A stretch of DNA of 64,000 nucleotides from Bacteroidia bacterium (GCA_026391315.1 JAPLDT010000022.1:1-64000), one strand, 5' to 3'; positions 42,399 to 52,118 are shown, numbered from the stretch's first letter. The notes: generated from the sequence alone by a model not told the origin. Program-made: numbers and translations.

Positions 42399-42736
42399 GC
42401 AGACAAGGGTGTTGATATAAATTTACAGGCTAACCAGGTTTTGATCCACAAATTTATGGGAACAAAGAAAATCCCCCAAAAATATAAAACCATTTTACGC
42501 AAAAACGAGTTACAACCGATAAGGTTTCCAAAATTTATCAACAATCTTCAGGGTCGAAAACTTTAGGCACTTTAGTCACTCTAGTTCACTTTAACTACTT
42601 TTTTTCCTAACTTTATTCCCAAACTTAAAAATCAAAACCAACTATATGAAATAGTCATGATTTGCAAATCACCAATCAAGATGATAATATCCTCGTGGCT
42701 ATTCCATTTGGCAATTAAAAATCAAATTATATACAA
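42399..42736. other. Intergenic stretch without genes
   Basis: 338 nt, AT-rich. Contains one arm of CACTTTAG-type word repeats (42567-42602: TTTAGGCACTTTAGTCACTC and similar). I see no ORF, RNA gene or clear TAnnTTTG promoter, although a promoter for the oxidoreductase gene at 42737 should be here. Confidence 0.5.
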
Positions 42737-43891
42737 ATGAATCGTAAATTGCGTATGGGCATGGTCGGTGGTGGTAGCGATGCCTTCATAGGTGCGATCC
42801 ACCGTTTGGCCGCTTTAATGGACAACCAGATAGAACTGGTTTGCGGATGTTTCAGCATAGATCCCGCTATTTCGCTTAGTTCGGGATTATCCTATTATCT
42901 GCCGGAAAGCAGAATCTACGGTACCTACCGGGAGATGTTTGAAAAGGAGACCCTGCTTCCTGAAGGAGAAAAGATGGATTTTGTTACCATTGTGACACCA
43001 AATTTCGCCCATTTTGATCCTGCCATGATGGCGCTGGATCATGGATTTCATGTCGTGGTTGACAAACCCATCACCTTTACGCTTGACGAGGCGCTGAAAT
43101 TGAAAGCCAAACTGGAAGAAACCGGACTGGTTCTTGCACTCACGCACACCTATTCCGGCTACCCCGCTGTCAAAGAGGCCCGTGAACGTGTTCGTCGTGG
43201 TGATTTCGGTAAAATTAGAAAGGTATTTGTTGAATATCCCCAGGGTTGGCTCTCCACCAAACTGGAAGATGCCGGCAATGCACAGGCCTCCTGGCGCACA
43301 GATCCGAAAAGATCCGGAAAAGCGGGCGCCATGGGCGATATCGGAACGCATGCGCACCATCTGGCTGAATATGTGACAGGATTGAAAACTGTCGAACTGT
43401 GCGCCGAACTAAATATTTTTGTTCCTGGCAGACTCCTGGATGATGATGGTGCAGCCCTGCTGCGTTTCGAAAATGGGGCCAAAGGTGTGTTGGTGGCCAC
43501 CCAGATTGCTGCCGGTGAAGAAAATGCCATCAAACTGAGGGTGTATGGTGATAAGGGCGGCCTGGAATGGTTCCAGCACGAACCAAATACGCTGTTGGTT
43601 AAATGGAGCGACCAGCCTGCCGAGATTGTCCGTGTTGGAAACGGTTACATGAGCGATATTGCCAAACACAATACCCGCACACCCGGAGGCCATCCCGAAG
43701 GTTACCTCGAAGCCTTTGCCAACATCTATCGCAACTTCTCTCTCGTTCTGAGGGCTAAAATGAACAAAGAGACACCCAAGCCGGAGTGGCTCGATTTCCC
43801 TGGAATTGAAGATGGAATCCGTGGAATGATGTTTATCGATGCGGTGGTAAAGGCGGGTTACGATGATAGTACGAAGTGGGTTAAATTTTAA
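42737..43891 (+). CDS. Gfo/Idh/MocA-family oxidoreductase (cytoplasmic)
   Basis: 384 aa, no signal peptide. NAD(P)-binding start RMGMVGGGSDAFIGAIHRLAAL, then DFVTIVTPNFAHFDPAMMAL, VVDKPITFTLDEALKLK with the catalytic-type Lys, and GDIGTHAHHLAEYVTG with the conserved Asp/His pair. Likely a sugar or inositol derivative dehydrogenase. A TIM-barrel isomerase/epimerase follows after a 154-nt gap holding a hairpin repeat. Together with the exported paralogue at 40326 this resembles gene sets for oxidising sugars through 3-keto intermediates; the substrate is not evident. Confidence 0.9.
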   Translation: MNRKLRMGMVGGGSDAFIGAIHRLAALMDNQIELVCGCFSIDPAISLSSGLSYYLPESRIYGTYREMFEKETLLPEGEKMDFVTIVTPNFAHFDPAMMALDHGFHVVVDKPITFTLDEALKLKAKLEETGLVLALTHTYSGYPAVKEARERVRRGDFGKIRKVFVEYPQGWLSTKLEDAGNAQASWRTDPKRSGKAGAMGDIGTHAHHLAEYVTGLKTVELCAELNIFVPGRLLDDDGAALLRFENGAKGVLVATQIAAGEENAIKLRVYGDKGGLEWFQHEPNTLLVKWSDQPAEIVRVGNGYMSDIAKHNTRTPGGHPEGYLEAFANIYRNFSLVLRAKMNKETPKPEWLDFPGIEDGIRGMMFIDAVVKAGYDDSTKWVKF

Positions 43892-44009
43892 AAAAGTGCC
43901 TAAAGTATTTAAAGTGCCTAAAATACCTAAAGTTGGGGACTCCGAACAAATCAAGATTGTGGCGAAAGTACTTTAGGCACTTTAAATACTTTAGCGCACT
44001 TTAGGCACT
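43890..44009. repeat. Inverted word-repeat hairpin, AGTGCCTAAAGTATTTA type
   Basis: Perfect 22-bp inverted repeat between 43901-43922 and 43972-43993 within longer arms made of GTGCCTAAA/TAAAGTATTT words. Lies between the oxidoreductase and isomerase genes. Confidence 0.85.
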
Positions 44010-44045
44010 ACAACATTATAACAGCAAATCTAAATTATATCAAAA

Positions 44046-45041
44046 ATGAAACGTCCAGTTACTTTATTCACTGGCCAATGGGCCGATCTTACATTGGAGG
44101 AGGTATGCAAAAAGGCAGCTGCCTTTGGGTATGATGGCCTTGAACTTGCCTGTTGGGGCGACCACATCGAAGTGGAAAAGGCCGACCAGGCCTATTGTGA
44201 CGCTAAATTGGCGCTGCTTAAAAAGTACAACCTGAAACTCTTCTCCATCTCGACCCACCTGGTTGGACAAGCCGTATGCGACAATGCAGATATCCGTCAC
44301 AGGGGAATGCTGTCGGATGAAGTATGGGGCAACGGTGATCCTGAAGGGATACGGCAAAGAGCAGCCGCAATGGTCATAGAGACCGGTGCAGTTGCCAAAC
44401 GGCTTGGGCTTAAAGTTGTCAATGGTTTTACCGGGAGCTCCATCTGGCACCTCAACTACTCTTTCCCGGCTGTCTCGCAGGAGATGATTAAGGCAGGTTA
44501 CGACGATTTTTCCAAACGCTGGATCCCAATTCTGGATGCTTACCAAAAAATGGGTGTAAAATATGCGTTGGAAGTTCACCCTACCGAGATCGCTTTCGAC
44601 ATCGAGACTGCCCGCAAGGCGCTGAGTGCTGTCAAAAACCATCCCGCATTCGGGTTTAATTTTGATCCAAGCCATTTTGGATACCAGGGAGTCGATTACA
44701 CGAAATTCATCTATGTTTTTGCGGAACGAATCTTCCATGTGCACATGAAAGATGTCTCCTGGAATGACCATCCGGGTACTTCCGGTGTCTTTGGCGGACA
44801 TCTTGATTTTGGCGACAGCCGCAGGTACTGGAATTTCAGAAGCGTCGGCCGGGGCAAGATCAACTTCGAGAACATCATTCGCGCCCTCAACGACATCAAG
44901 TATAACGGACCGCTTTCCGTCGAATGGGAGGACAGCGGCATGGATCGTGAGATGGGCGCAGCCGAATCTTGCGCTTTTGTCAAAAGAATCGATTTCTCGC
45001 CCAGCACGCTGGCCTTCGACGCAGCTTTTTCTAAAGAATAG
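44046..45041 (+). CDS. Sugar phosphate isomerase/epimerase-like TIM-barrel protein
   Basis: 331 aa of the xylose isomerase-like TIM-barrel superfamily (AP endonuclease family 2 fold). Probable metal ligands: Glu in [13 protein letters not shown], Asp in [13 protein letters not shown], His in [11 protein letters not shown] and Glu in [13 protein letters not shown]. Usual partners of Gfo/Idh/MocA dehydrogenases in sugar, inositol or glycoside breakdown, where they act on keto-sugars. It ends the cluster that starts with the NapC-SUMF1 protein. Exact reaction unknown. Confidence 0.88.
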   Translation: MKRPVTLFTGQWADLTLEEVCKKAAAFGYDGLELACWGDHIEVEKADQAYCDAKLALLKKYNLKLFSISTHLVGQAVCDNADIRHRGMLSDEVWGNGDPEGIRQRAAAMVIETGAVAKRLGLKVVNGFTGSSIWHLNYSFPAVSQEMIKAGYDDFSKRWIPILDAYQKMGVKYALEVHPTEIAFDIETARKALSAVKNHPAFGFNFDPSHFGYQGVDYTKFIYVFAERIFHVHMKDVSWNDHPGTSGVFGGHLDFGDSRRYWNFRSVGRGKINFENIIRALNDIKYNGPLSVEWEDSGMDREMGAAESCAFVKRIDFSPSTLAFDAAFSKE

Positions 45042-45193
45042 GAAATTAATCCATTAAATTTATATTTTTGCCGATAATTGATCCATGAGTTACAACTATT
45101 ACAAAGATTTGGTTCAATTCTTTAGAAAAAAATGTCTCTTTTTCCTGTCAACAGGACCAAACAGATAAAAAACAACCTTCTAATATCTTTTGA

Positions 45194-45841
45194 ATGAAAC
45201 TCGACAAAATTTTTAGTTTCCTGGTACCGAAAGACACCAAATTTTTCCCCCTGTTCAATGATGCTGCCGACAACCTTGTGCTGGCCTCAGAGTTATTAAT
45301 CAAACTTGTGAGAGAAAGGGATATTACCCAACGACTGGAGTACGCGAAACAGATCAAAGATGTCGAACACATTGGTGACAATATCACCAAGAATCTGCTC
45401 AATGAACTCAACGGCACCTTCATTACCCCCTTCGATCGGGAAGATATTCACGAGTTGATCAACAACATGGATGATATCGTAGATTACATTCATGCAGCCT
45501 CAAAAAGAATTCACTTCTATAAATTAACCTCCTTCCCTGAAGAATTTATCTGGATTGCCGACCGGATCCATTCGGCCAACAAAGAGATTCAGAATGTTTT
45601 GAGAAGTGTACGTTCGGTCAATGATTTTAAAAAGCACGTTAATTGCTGCGAAAAAATCAGTGAATTCGAAAGTGAAGTAGACGATATTTACCAGGAGTAT
45701 CTTTCCAAACTATTTGAACAAGAGGTCAATGCGATTGATTTAATCAAAAAGAGAGATATATTGACAACGCTCGAAAAGGCCATTGACAAGTGCGACGATG
45801 TAGGCAATATTTTCTCATCCCTTGTCGTTAAAATGGGATAA
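45194..45841 (+). CDS. DUF47 (PhoU-like) accessory protein of PiT phosphate transporter
   Basis: 215 aa all-helical protein of the DUF47/YkaA family, related to PhoU. N-terminus KIFSFLVPKDTKFFPLFNDAADNLVLASELL and internal KQIKDVEHIGDNITKNLLNEL, FITPFDREDIHELINNMDDIVDYI are family hallmarks with metal-binding acidic residues. It likely controls or assists the phosphate transporter encoded 50 nt downstream. Confidence 0.92.
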   Translation: MKLDKIFSFLVPKDTKFFPLFNDAADNLVLASELLIKLVRERDITQRLEYAKQIKDVEHIGDNITKNLLNELNGTFITPFDREDIHELINNMDDIVDYIHAASKRIHFYKLTSFPEEFIWIADRIHSANKEIQNVLRSVRSVNDFKKHVNCCEKISEFESEVDDIYQEYLSKLFEQEVNAIDLIKKRDILTTLEKAIDKCDDVGNIFSSLVVKMG

Positions 45842-45891
45842 GTTTTCAAAAATAATACATCTGTTAAAACTAACTGTTTAAACATCAGATA

Positions 45892-46932
45892 ATGAGCTTT
45901 ACTCTACTGATTATCATCATCGTACTGGCCTTTCTTTTCGATTTCATCAATGGTTTTCACGATGCTGCGAACTCTATCGCGACCATTGTCTCCACAAAAG
46001 TATTGTCCCCAATCCAAGCCGTATTATGGGCTGCATTTTTTAACTTTCTGGCATATGCCATTTTCGAGTTAAAAATTGCAGATTCAATTGCTAAAGTGGT
46101 TGATACCAGCGCTATCAATTTGCAGGTGATATTGGCAGGTATTGTTGCTGCAATTATCTGGAATCTTTTGACCTGGTACCTGGGTATTCCATCCAGTTCT
46201 TCTCATACTCTGGTTGGTGGTTTTGCCGGAGCCGCAATTGCCCATGCAGGCTGGGCTGTTGTGAAATCAAGTGTAATTTTGAAAATTGCAGCTTTTATTT
46301 TTCTGGCTCCGATTCTGGGAATGGTGATTTCCTATCTATTATCTATAATCTTGCTTAATCTTTTGAAAAATGGCAATCCGCATGTGCTCGACAAATATTT
46401 TAGAAAGTTTCAGTTGTTATCTTCAGCATTATTTAGTTTGGGCCATGGGGGTAACGATGCACAAAAAGTGATGGGTATCATTGCCGCTACTTTGATGGTT
46501 TACTTCAATGGAGTAGATCCGGCATCCATCCCGGATTGGGCACACATCACCATGGTAGATGGGAAAATCCATGCAATTCCTGTCTGGGTTGTGATCGGAT
46601 GTTATGTTGCTATCAGCTTAGGGACCATATCCGGGGGATGGAAAATAGTCAAGACAATGGGTACCAAAATTACCAAATTAACCTCCTTCGAAGGGGTTAC
46701 TGCTGAAACAGCAGGCGCAGTCATGCTTTTTGGCGCTGACGCGTTCGGCATCCCTGTCAGTACGACGCATACCATTACCGGCGCCATAATGGGTACTGGT
46801 CTTACCAAGCGGGTTACAGCTGTTAAGTGGGGTGTTACCATCAACCTATTGTATGCATGGATCCTGACCATTCCTGTTTCAATGGCTGTAGCAGCAGTGG
46901 TCTATTACCTGTTTAAATTATTCGGGTTGTGA
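45892..46932 (+). CDS. pit: Inorganic phosphate transporter, PiT family
   Basis: 346 aa inner-membrane protein, low-affinity metal-phosphate:cation symporter. The two PiT repeats are evident: DFINGFHDAANSIATIVSTKVLSP near the N-terminus and LFSLGHGGNDAQKVMGIIAATL in the second half, with PSSSSHTLVGGFAGAA and PVSTTHTITGAIMGTG as paired helices. Operon with DUF47 upstream and, after 9 nt, a sensor kinase. Confidence 0.94.
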   Translation: MSFTLLIIIIVLAFLFDFINGFHDAANSIATIVSTKVLSPIQAVLWAAFFNFLAYAIFELKIADSIAKVVDTSAINLQVILAGIVAAIIWNLLTWYLGIPSSSSHTLVGGFAGAAIAHAGWAVVKSSVILKIAAFIFLAPILGMVISYLLSIILLNLLKNGNPHVLDKYFRKFQLLSSALFSLGHGGNDAQKVMGIIAATLMVYFNGVDPASIPDWAHITMVDGKIHAIPVWVVIGCYVAISLGTISGGWKIVKTMGTKITKLTSFEGVTAETAGAVMLFGADAFGIPVSTTHTITGAIMGTGLTKRVTAVKWGVTINLLYAWILTIPVSMAVAAVVYYLFKLFGL

Positions 46933-46941
46933 TATTCAAAC

Positions 46942-47991
46942 ATGCGAATTCTCAGATCTTATACACCAAGTAATCTTTCTCTTGTTTCCTCACTGGTCAC
47001 AACGCTTTTTACGGCATTGCTGATCACCATCAACTATTATTACGGACATCTATACTGGCTTGTGATTCTGATACCGGTCATCTTTCTGTTATCTTTTCTG
47101 ACCACCAGTTATATTCTGAATTATCTGATCAACGATAAGATTACCCCTATCTACAAGACCATCAGCGGAGTTCCCGGGAAAGATAAAAAGAAGAAAAAGG
47201 ATCGGAACAAAGACATTCTTGCGGAGGTTGAACACGATGTTAAGATCTGGGCTGATGATAAGATGGCCGAAATTGAACGCCTCCGCGACCTCGAAAAATA
47301 CCGCAAAGACTTTGTAGGAAATGTCTCCCACGAACTAAAAACTCCCATCTTCAATATCCAGGGTTACATATTAACCCTATTGGATGGTGGATTGGAGGAT
47401 CCTGAAATCAACCGGCTCTATCTCGAACGAACAGAAAAGAGCATAGACAGGATGATCAACGTTGTGGAAGATCTTGAATCAATTACGAAACTGGAGTCCG
47501 GTGAACTCAAACTAAATCCCGAGATTTTCGATATCAGCAAACTGGTAGAAGAAGTGTTCGAGCTGGAACTGAGAGAAGCCACCGAAAGAGGCATCTCGAT
47601 GCATCTAAACCTCACTTCCGGCAAACCTTTTCTGGTTAAAGCAGACAAGAAACGGATCTTCGAAGCGATGCGTAACCTGATCGGAAATGCCATCAAATAT
47701 GGAAGAAGGGACGGAAACGTTACTGTGGGATTTTACGATATGAACAATCTCTTGCTAATCGAGGTAAATGACGATGGAATCGGCATCGATAAGAAAGATC
47801 TGCCACGTATCTTCGAACGCTTCTACAGAGTCGACAAGAGTCGCTCCAGGATGCAGGGAGGGACAGGATTGGGACTCTCCATTGTCAAACACATCATCGA
47901 AGCACACAAACAAAAGATCCATGTAAAAAGCATTCCTGAGGGTGGAACAATCTTCACTTTTGCGCTGGAAAAGGGGAAGTCCTCAAAATAA
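46942..47991 (+). CDS. phoR: PhoR-like sensor histidine kinase
   Basis: 349 aa. Two N-terminal membrane helices (about residues 13-55), a short linker without a PAS domain, HisKA with the phospho-acceptor in FVGNVSHELKTPIFNIQG, and HATPase_c (NLIGNAIKYGRR; DDGIGIDKKDLPRIFERFYRVDKSRS; GGTGLGLSIVKHI). The layout and its place 9 nt behind the phosphate transporter suggest a phosphate sensor. The OmpR-type response regulator follows after a 226-nt gap with a hairpin repeat. Confidence 0.88.
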   Translation: MRILRSYTPSNLSLVSSLVTTLFTALLITINYYYGHLYWLVILIPVIFLLSFLTTSYILNYLINDKITPIYKTISGVPGKDKKKKKDRNKDILAEVEHDVKIWADDKMAEIERLRDLEKYRKDFVGNVSHELKTPIFNIQGYILTLLDGGLEDPEINRLYLERTEKSIDRMINVVEDLESITKLESGELKLNPEIFDISKLVEEVFELELREATERGISMHLNLTSGKPFLVKADKKRIFEAMRNLIGNAIKYGRRDGNVTVGFYDMNNLLLIEVNDDGIGIDKKDLPRIFERFYRVDKSRSRMQGGTGLGLSIVKHIIEAHKQKIHVKSIPEGGTIFTFALEKGKSSK

Positions 47992-48067
47992 AATTTTATG
48001 GACAGCTACTTAATCGTAAATTGTTCTAAATTTATCCTTCAGGATCCAATATCGTACCGTTAATAAC

Positions 48068-48175
48068 ATTTCCTTTGTGTGTCCTTTGTGGTGTACTTTG
48101 TGACCTTTGTGGTGAATTATAAAAACTTAACCACGAAGGACACGAAGGGATCCACAAAGGTAACACAAAGGATTT
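48068..48175. repeat. Inverted word-repeat hairpin, CCTTTGTG(G)/CCACAAAGG type
   Basis: Left arm 48072-48114 of CCTTTGTG words, right arm 48130-48171 of CCAC(A/G)AAGG words, in the phoR-phoB gap. It could partly insulate expression of the regulator from the kinase. Confidence 0.75.
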
Positions 48176-48217
48176 TGTAGAATAGATGAATAGGGTTCAT
48201 TATCAATAATTTAGATC

Positions 48218-48919
48218 ATGATAGAAAAAGAGAGTATCCCACTTATTCTTCTGGTGGATGATGAAGAAGACATTCTGGAATTTGTAAGCTATAACCTCGA
48301 ACGGGAGGGTTTTAAAGTGTTTACGGGTAGAAACGGGAAAGAGGCCATCCAGATGGTTACCAAAGTGAAGCCTGATCTCGTGATTCTGGATGTGATGATG
48401 CCCGAAATGGATGGGATTGCCGCCTGTGAAGAGATTCGCAAACTTCCGGGTTTCAAAGATGTTGTGATCGCTTTCCTTACTGCCCGTGGAGAAGACTATT
48501 CACAGATTGCCGGGTTTGATGCCGGCGCTGACGACTATATCACCAAGCCAATTCGCCCCAAAGTCTTGATCAGCCGCGTGAAGGCGCTGCTGAAAAGAAG
48601 TGGTGGAGCGTCTGCCGAAAACGTTGAACAGGATAAAGTCCTGCATATCGGTAACCTGATCATCGACAAGGAAAAATACACCCTTCAGATCGACGACAGG
48701 GAAATGATGCTACCGCGGAAGGAGTTTGAACTTCTCTCATTGTTGGTTTCCAAACCAGACAAAGTCTTTCTACGCGACGAAATATACAAATCAGTCTGGG
48801 GCGACAACGTCATCGTTGGCGACAGGACCATTGATGTTCACATCAGAAAACTCAGAGAAAAAATTGGAAACGACCACATCCGCACCCTCAAAGGGATAGG
48901 ATACAAGTTTGTCGTTTGA
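48218..48919 (+). CDS. phoB: OmpR/PhoB-family response regulator
   Basis: 233 aa. Receiver domain with acidic pair D14/D15, phospho-acceptor Asp58 in LVILDVMMPEMDG, Thr in FLTARGE and Lys in DDYITKPIRP. Winged-helix DNA-binding domain from about residue 135 with RKEFELLSLLVSKPDKVFLRDEI and TIDVHIRKLREKIG. Partner of the kinase just upstream; probably regulates phosphate genes, judged from the neighbouring DUF47 and PiT genes. Converges with rpoN, 4 nt between stops. Confidence 0.9.
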   Translation: MIEKESIPLILLVDDEEDILEFVSYNLEREGFKVFTGRNGKEAIQMVTKVKPDLVILDVMMPEMDGIAACEEIRKLPGFKDVVIAFLTARGEDYSQIAGFDAGADDYITKPIRPKVLISRVKALLKRSGGASAENVEQDKVLHIGNLIIDKEKYTLQIDDREMMLPRKEFELLSLLVSKPDKVFLRDEIYKSVWGDNVIVGDRTIDVHIRKLREKIGNDHIRTLKGIGYKFVV

Positions 48920-48923
48920 TCGT

Positions 48924-50381
48924 TTAAAGCTCTTTGCGCATCCGGGCTACCGGAATATCCAGTTGTTCGCGGTATTTGGCAACCGTACGACGGGCAATGT
49001 TGTAACCCTTGTCCTTTAAAATAGAAGCAAGTTCATCGTCGGTGACGGGCTTTTGCTTGTTTTCATTGCCGATGCACTCTTTGAGGATCGATTTTATCTC
49101 ACGTGTGGAGACCTCCTCCCCATCCTCTTTCTGCATCGACTCAGAGAAGAAATATTTCAATGAGTAGATGCCAAAGTGCGTTTGGATGTATTTGCTGTTC
49201 GAAACCCGCGAAATGGTGGATATATCCAGTCCGGTCAGATCGGCAATGTCCTTCAGGATCATCGGCTTCAGTTTGGTCTCATCGCCTTCCACAAAAAATT
49301 CCCGTTGAAACTGAAGCATCGCGTTCATCACCATCATTAAAGTCTCCTGACGCTGCCTGATCGCATCGATGAACCATTTGGCCGAATCAATCTTCTGTTT
49401 GACAAAAAGAAGGGCATCCTTTTGGTCATTGGTCATGCCCTTGCCGTTATCACGAAAGCTTTTCAGCATGTTGGCGTAATAGTTGCTGATCGTTAACTCT
49501 GGAGCGTTTCTTTGGTTCAGGCTCAGGATCATTTCATCATCCACAATCTCTAAGATGAAATCGGGAATAATTGTCTGATTGCCTTTGTTGAGATTGTTAC
49601 TGAAAGAGCTGCCCGGCTTTGGATTGAGTTTGAGGATTTCATCTATGGCATCCCTAAGGTCATCCTCATCGATGTTGAATTTACGCTGGATCTTGTCGTA
49701 ATGCTTTTTTGTGAACTCTTCGAAAGTATCTTCCAGAATTCGGTAAGCCAATCGAACCTCAACCCGCTGCATCTCTTTCCTGGAAAGCTGAATCATCAAA
49801 CATTCCCTCAGATCCCTTGCCCCTACACCAGCAGGATCCAGTTCCTGGATGATACGAAGGATGGCTGAAAGTTTCTTTTCGTTGGTTGAAATGTTCCGGG
49901 CAAAGGCGACATCATCGACGATGGCTTCCAACTCGCGACGCAAATATCCGTCTTCGTCAATGTTTCCGATGATCTGCTCGGCAAGAATGGAATCCTCCTC
50001 ATTGAGCATTACCATGGCGATCTGTTCCTGAAGGTATTCGTGAAAAGAGTTGGACTCTGAATAGGGAATCTCCGCAATCTTTTCATCTTTGGAATAGTTG
50101 TTGGTTTCGAACCGGTAGGAAGGCTCATCTTCATCGTTGATATAGTCATCAACAGAAAATTCTTCGTTATCGGCATCCTCCTTTGTCTTCAGATCATTGG
50201 GATTATCCTCTTCGGGAGCGCTAAAATCATTCTCCTCCAACTCGAGTACCGGATTCTCTTCCAACTCCTTTTTGATACGTTGCTCCAACTGAAGCATAGG
50301 CAGCTCCAACAGCTTGATTACCTGTATTTGCTGTGGTGAAAGCTTCTGAAGCAACCTTTGCTGGAGAGAGAGATTTTGCAT
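48924..50381 (-). CDS. rpoN: RNA polymerase sigma-54 factor
   Basis: 485 aa. Region I (SLQQRLLQKLSPQQIQVIKLLELPMLQLEQRIKKELEENPVLE) interacts with enhancer-binding AAA+ activators; an acidic region II follows; core-binding and HTH regions come next (LKDIADLTGLDISTISRVSNSKYIQT), and the RpoN box ARRTVAKYREQL is near the C-terminus. Recognises -24/-12 promoters. It lies 9 nt downstream of asnS and is co-transcribed. Confidence 0.96.
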   Translation of the reverse strand: MQNLSLQQRLLQKLSPQQIQVIKLLELPMLQLEQRIKKELEENPVLELEENDFSAPEEDNPNDLKTKEDADNEEFSVDDYINDEDEPSYRFETNNYSKDEKIAEIPYSESNSFHEYLQEQIAMVMLNEEDSILAEQIIGNIDEDGYLRRELEAIVDDVAFARNISTNEKKLSAILRIIQELDPAGVGARDLRECLMIQLSRKEMQRVEVRLAYRILEDTFEEFTKKHYDKIQRKFNIDEDDLRDAIDEILKLNPKPGSSFSNNLNKGNQTIIPDFILEIVDDEMILSLNQRNAPELTISNYYANMLKSFRDNGKGMTNDQKDALLFVKQKIDSAKWFIDAIRQRQETLMMVMNAMLQFQREFFVEGDETKLKPMILKDIADLTGLDISTISRVSNSKYIQTHFGIYSLKYFFSESMQKEDGEEVSTREIKSILKECIGNENKQKPVTDDELASILKDKGYNIARRTVAKYREQLDIPVARMRKEL

Positions 50382-50390
50382 TTTTCCAAA

Positions 50391-51830
50391 TTAAAACTCG
50401 CAGTTCTTAGGAGTTCGGGCAAATGGAATGACATCGCGGATGTTTCCCATCCCCGTAACAAACAACATCAGTCGTTCAAAACCAAGTCCGAAACCGGCAT
50501 GCGGACAGCCTCCATAACGCCGGGTGTCGAGGTACCACTCCATATCCTCTTTGGGAATGTTCATTTCGTCCATTCTCTGTTCGAGCACTTCGAGTCGCTC
50601 TTCGCGCTGCGATCCGCCAATGATTTCACCGATCTGAGGGAAGAGGACATCCATGGCTGCCACTGTCTGACCATTGTCGTCGAGCCGCATGTAAAAAGCC
50701 TTGATCTCTTTAGGGTAGTTGGTGAGTATAACGGGCTTTTTGAACTCTTTCTCAACCAGATAACGTTCATGCTCACTCTGAAGATCTGTGCCATATCCAC
50801 CAATAGGGTATTGGAATTGCCCTTTTTTGTTCGGTTTCGAATTTCTTAGAATTTCAATCGCTTCAGTATAGGTGAGCCTAATAAAATCATTGTCAGCCAC
50901 AAACCGTAGCTTTTCGATCAGCTCCATCGAACGCTGGTCGGCCGGTTTGACCTTTTCCTCTTCCGTCAGACGGTTGCTGAGGAAGAGCAGGTCGTCCATG
51001 CAGTGTTCCAATGCATAGTTGATCAGGTATTTCAAAAACTCTTCGGCCAGGTCCATATTGTCGTTCAGGTCGAAGAAAGCAACCTCCGGTTCTATCATCC
51101 AGAACTCAGCCAGGTGACGGGAGGTATTGGAATTTTCGGCACGGAAAGTTGGTCCGAAAGTATAGATTTTCGAAAGTGCCATGGCGAAAAGTTCCCCTTC
51201 CAACTGACCGGAGACAGTCAGGTTTGCGGCTTTTCCGAAGAAGTCCTGACTGTAATCGACAGCCCCGTCCTCATTCAATGGAGGATTCGTGGCTGGAAGT
51301 GTGCTAACCCTAAACATCTCGCCGGCACCCTCAGCATCCGAACTGGTGATGATAGGGGTATGGATATTGAAGAATCCTCTTTCGTTGAAAAAGGAGTGAA
51401 TGGCAAAAATCATGGCATGCCGTATCCGGAAGACAGCACTGAAGGTGGCTGTCCGCGGACGAAGATGGGCCATTTCGCGTAAAAATTCGAGGCTGTGCCG
51501 TTTCGGCTGGATCGGATATTTGTCGGGATCGGATAAACCGATAATCTCAATTTTTTCGGCCTTCAGTTCTACGGATTGCCCGGAACCGGCCGATGCCACC
51601 AGTGTTCCGGTGACCCCAATTGCCGCGCCGGTATTGATATTCTTAAAAAACTCCTCTCCGAAAGTTTCAACTTCGGCCACCACCTGCAGGTTATTGATGG
51701 TAGACCCATCGTTCAGGGCAATAAAATTAACATTCTTGCTTCCCCGGCGGGTACGCACCCAGCCTTTAATGGTTATCTCAGCGCCAACCTGACCTGATTT
51801 CAATATCTCTGCAATCTGAACTTTTTCCAT
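50391..51830 (-). CDS. asnS: Asparaginyl-tRNA synthetase
   Basis: 479 aa from the ATG at 51830 (another ATG three codons earlier is possible). Class IIb synthetase. OB-fold anticodon-binding domain at about residues 15-110 ([25 protein letters not shown]), motif 2 region [27 protein letters not shown], motif 3 [25 protein letters not shown]. The presence of AsnS means the cell charges tRNA-Asn directly. Operon with rpoN. Confidence 0.96.
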   Translation of the reverse strand: MEKVQIAEILKSGQVGAEITIKGWVRTRRGSKNVNFIALNDGSTINNLQVVAEVETFGEEFFKNINTGAAIGVTGTLVASAGSGQSVELKAEKIEIIGLSDPDKYPIQPKRHSLEFLREMAHLRPRTATFSAVFRIRHAMIFAIHSFFNERGFFNIHTPIITSSDAEGAGEMFRVSTLPATNPPLNEDGAVDYSQDFFGKAANLTVSGQLEGELFAMALSKIYTFGPTFRAENSNTSRHLAEFWMIEPEVAFFDLNDNMDLAEEFLKYLINYALEHCMDDLLFLSNRLTEEEKVKPADQRSMELIEKLRFVADNDFIRLTYTEAIEILRNSKPNKKGQFQYPIGGYGTDLQSEHERYLVEKEFKKPVILTNYPKEIKAFYMRLDDNGQTVAAMDVLFPQIGEIIGGSQREERLEVLEQRMDEMNIPKEDMEWYLDTRRYGGCPHAGFGLGFERLMLFVTGMGNIRDVIPFARTPKNCEF

Positions 51831-51940
51831 TGTGAACAATTCTTCCGGGTAAAACAGTGTGTAATAAATGTATCAATTGATAGTTACGACAAAATTACAC
51901 ATTTTGGCGTCTTATCGGTACTCGAAATGCGTGTTTTAGA

Positions 51941-52089
51941 AAAATTACACAGAGTTGCACAGAGAAACCACAGAGTTACACAGAGTTTTTTGAAGAGCTG
52001 GTTTTAATTATATGGAGTTCTAAATTTTTTAATCGGTTTTCTCCGTGACCCTCTGTGGTTTCTCTGTGCAACTCTGTGTAATAAGTTTT
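51941..52089. repeat. Inverted word-repeat hairpin, CACAGAGTT/AACTCTGTG type
   Basis: Perfect 30-bp inverted repeat (51946-51975 with 52051-52080), each arm consisting of (C)ACAGAGTTG, CACAGAGAAAC, CACAGAGTT words. It lies between asnS and the next gene, upstream of both. Confidence 0.88.
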
Positions 52090-52093
52090 CCAT

Positions 52094-52101
52094 TAACTTT
52101 G
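52094..52101 (+). promoter_or_regulatory. -7 element TAACTTTG
   Basis: Matches TAnnTTTG, 18 nt before the ATG of the hypothetical gene at 52119. The expected -33 position falls within the repeat arm and has no clear TTTG. Confidence 0.45.
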
Positions 52102-52118
52102 ACAAAAATTTTGTAACC

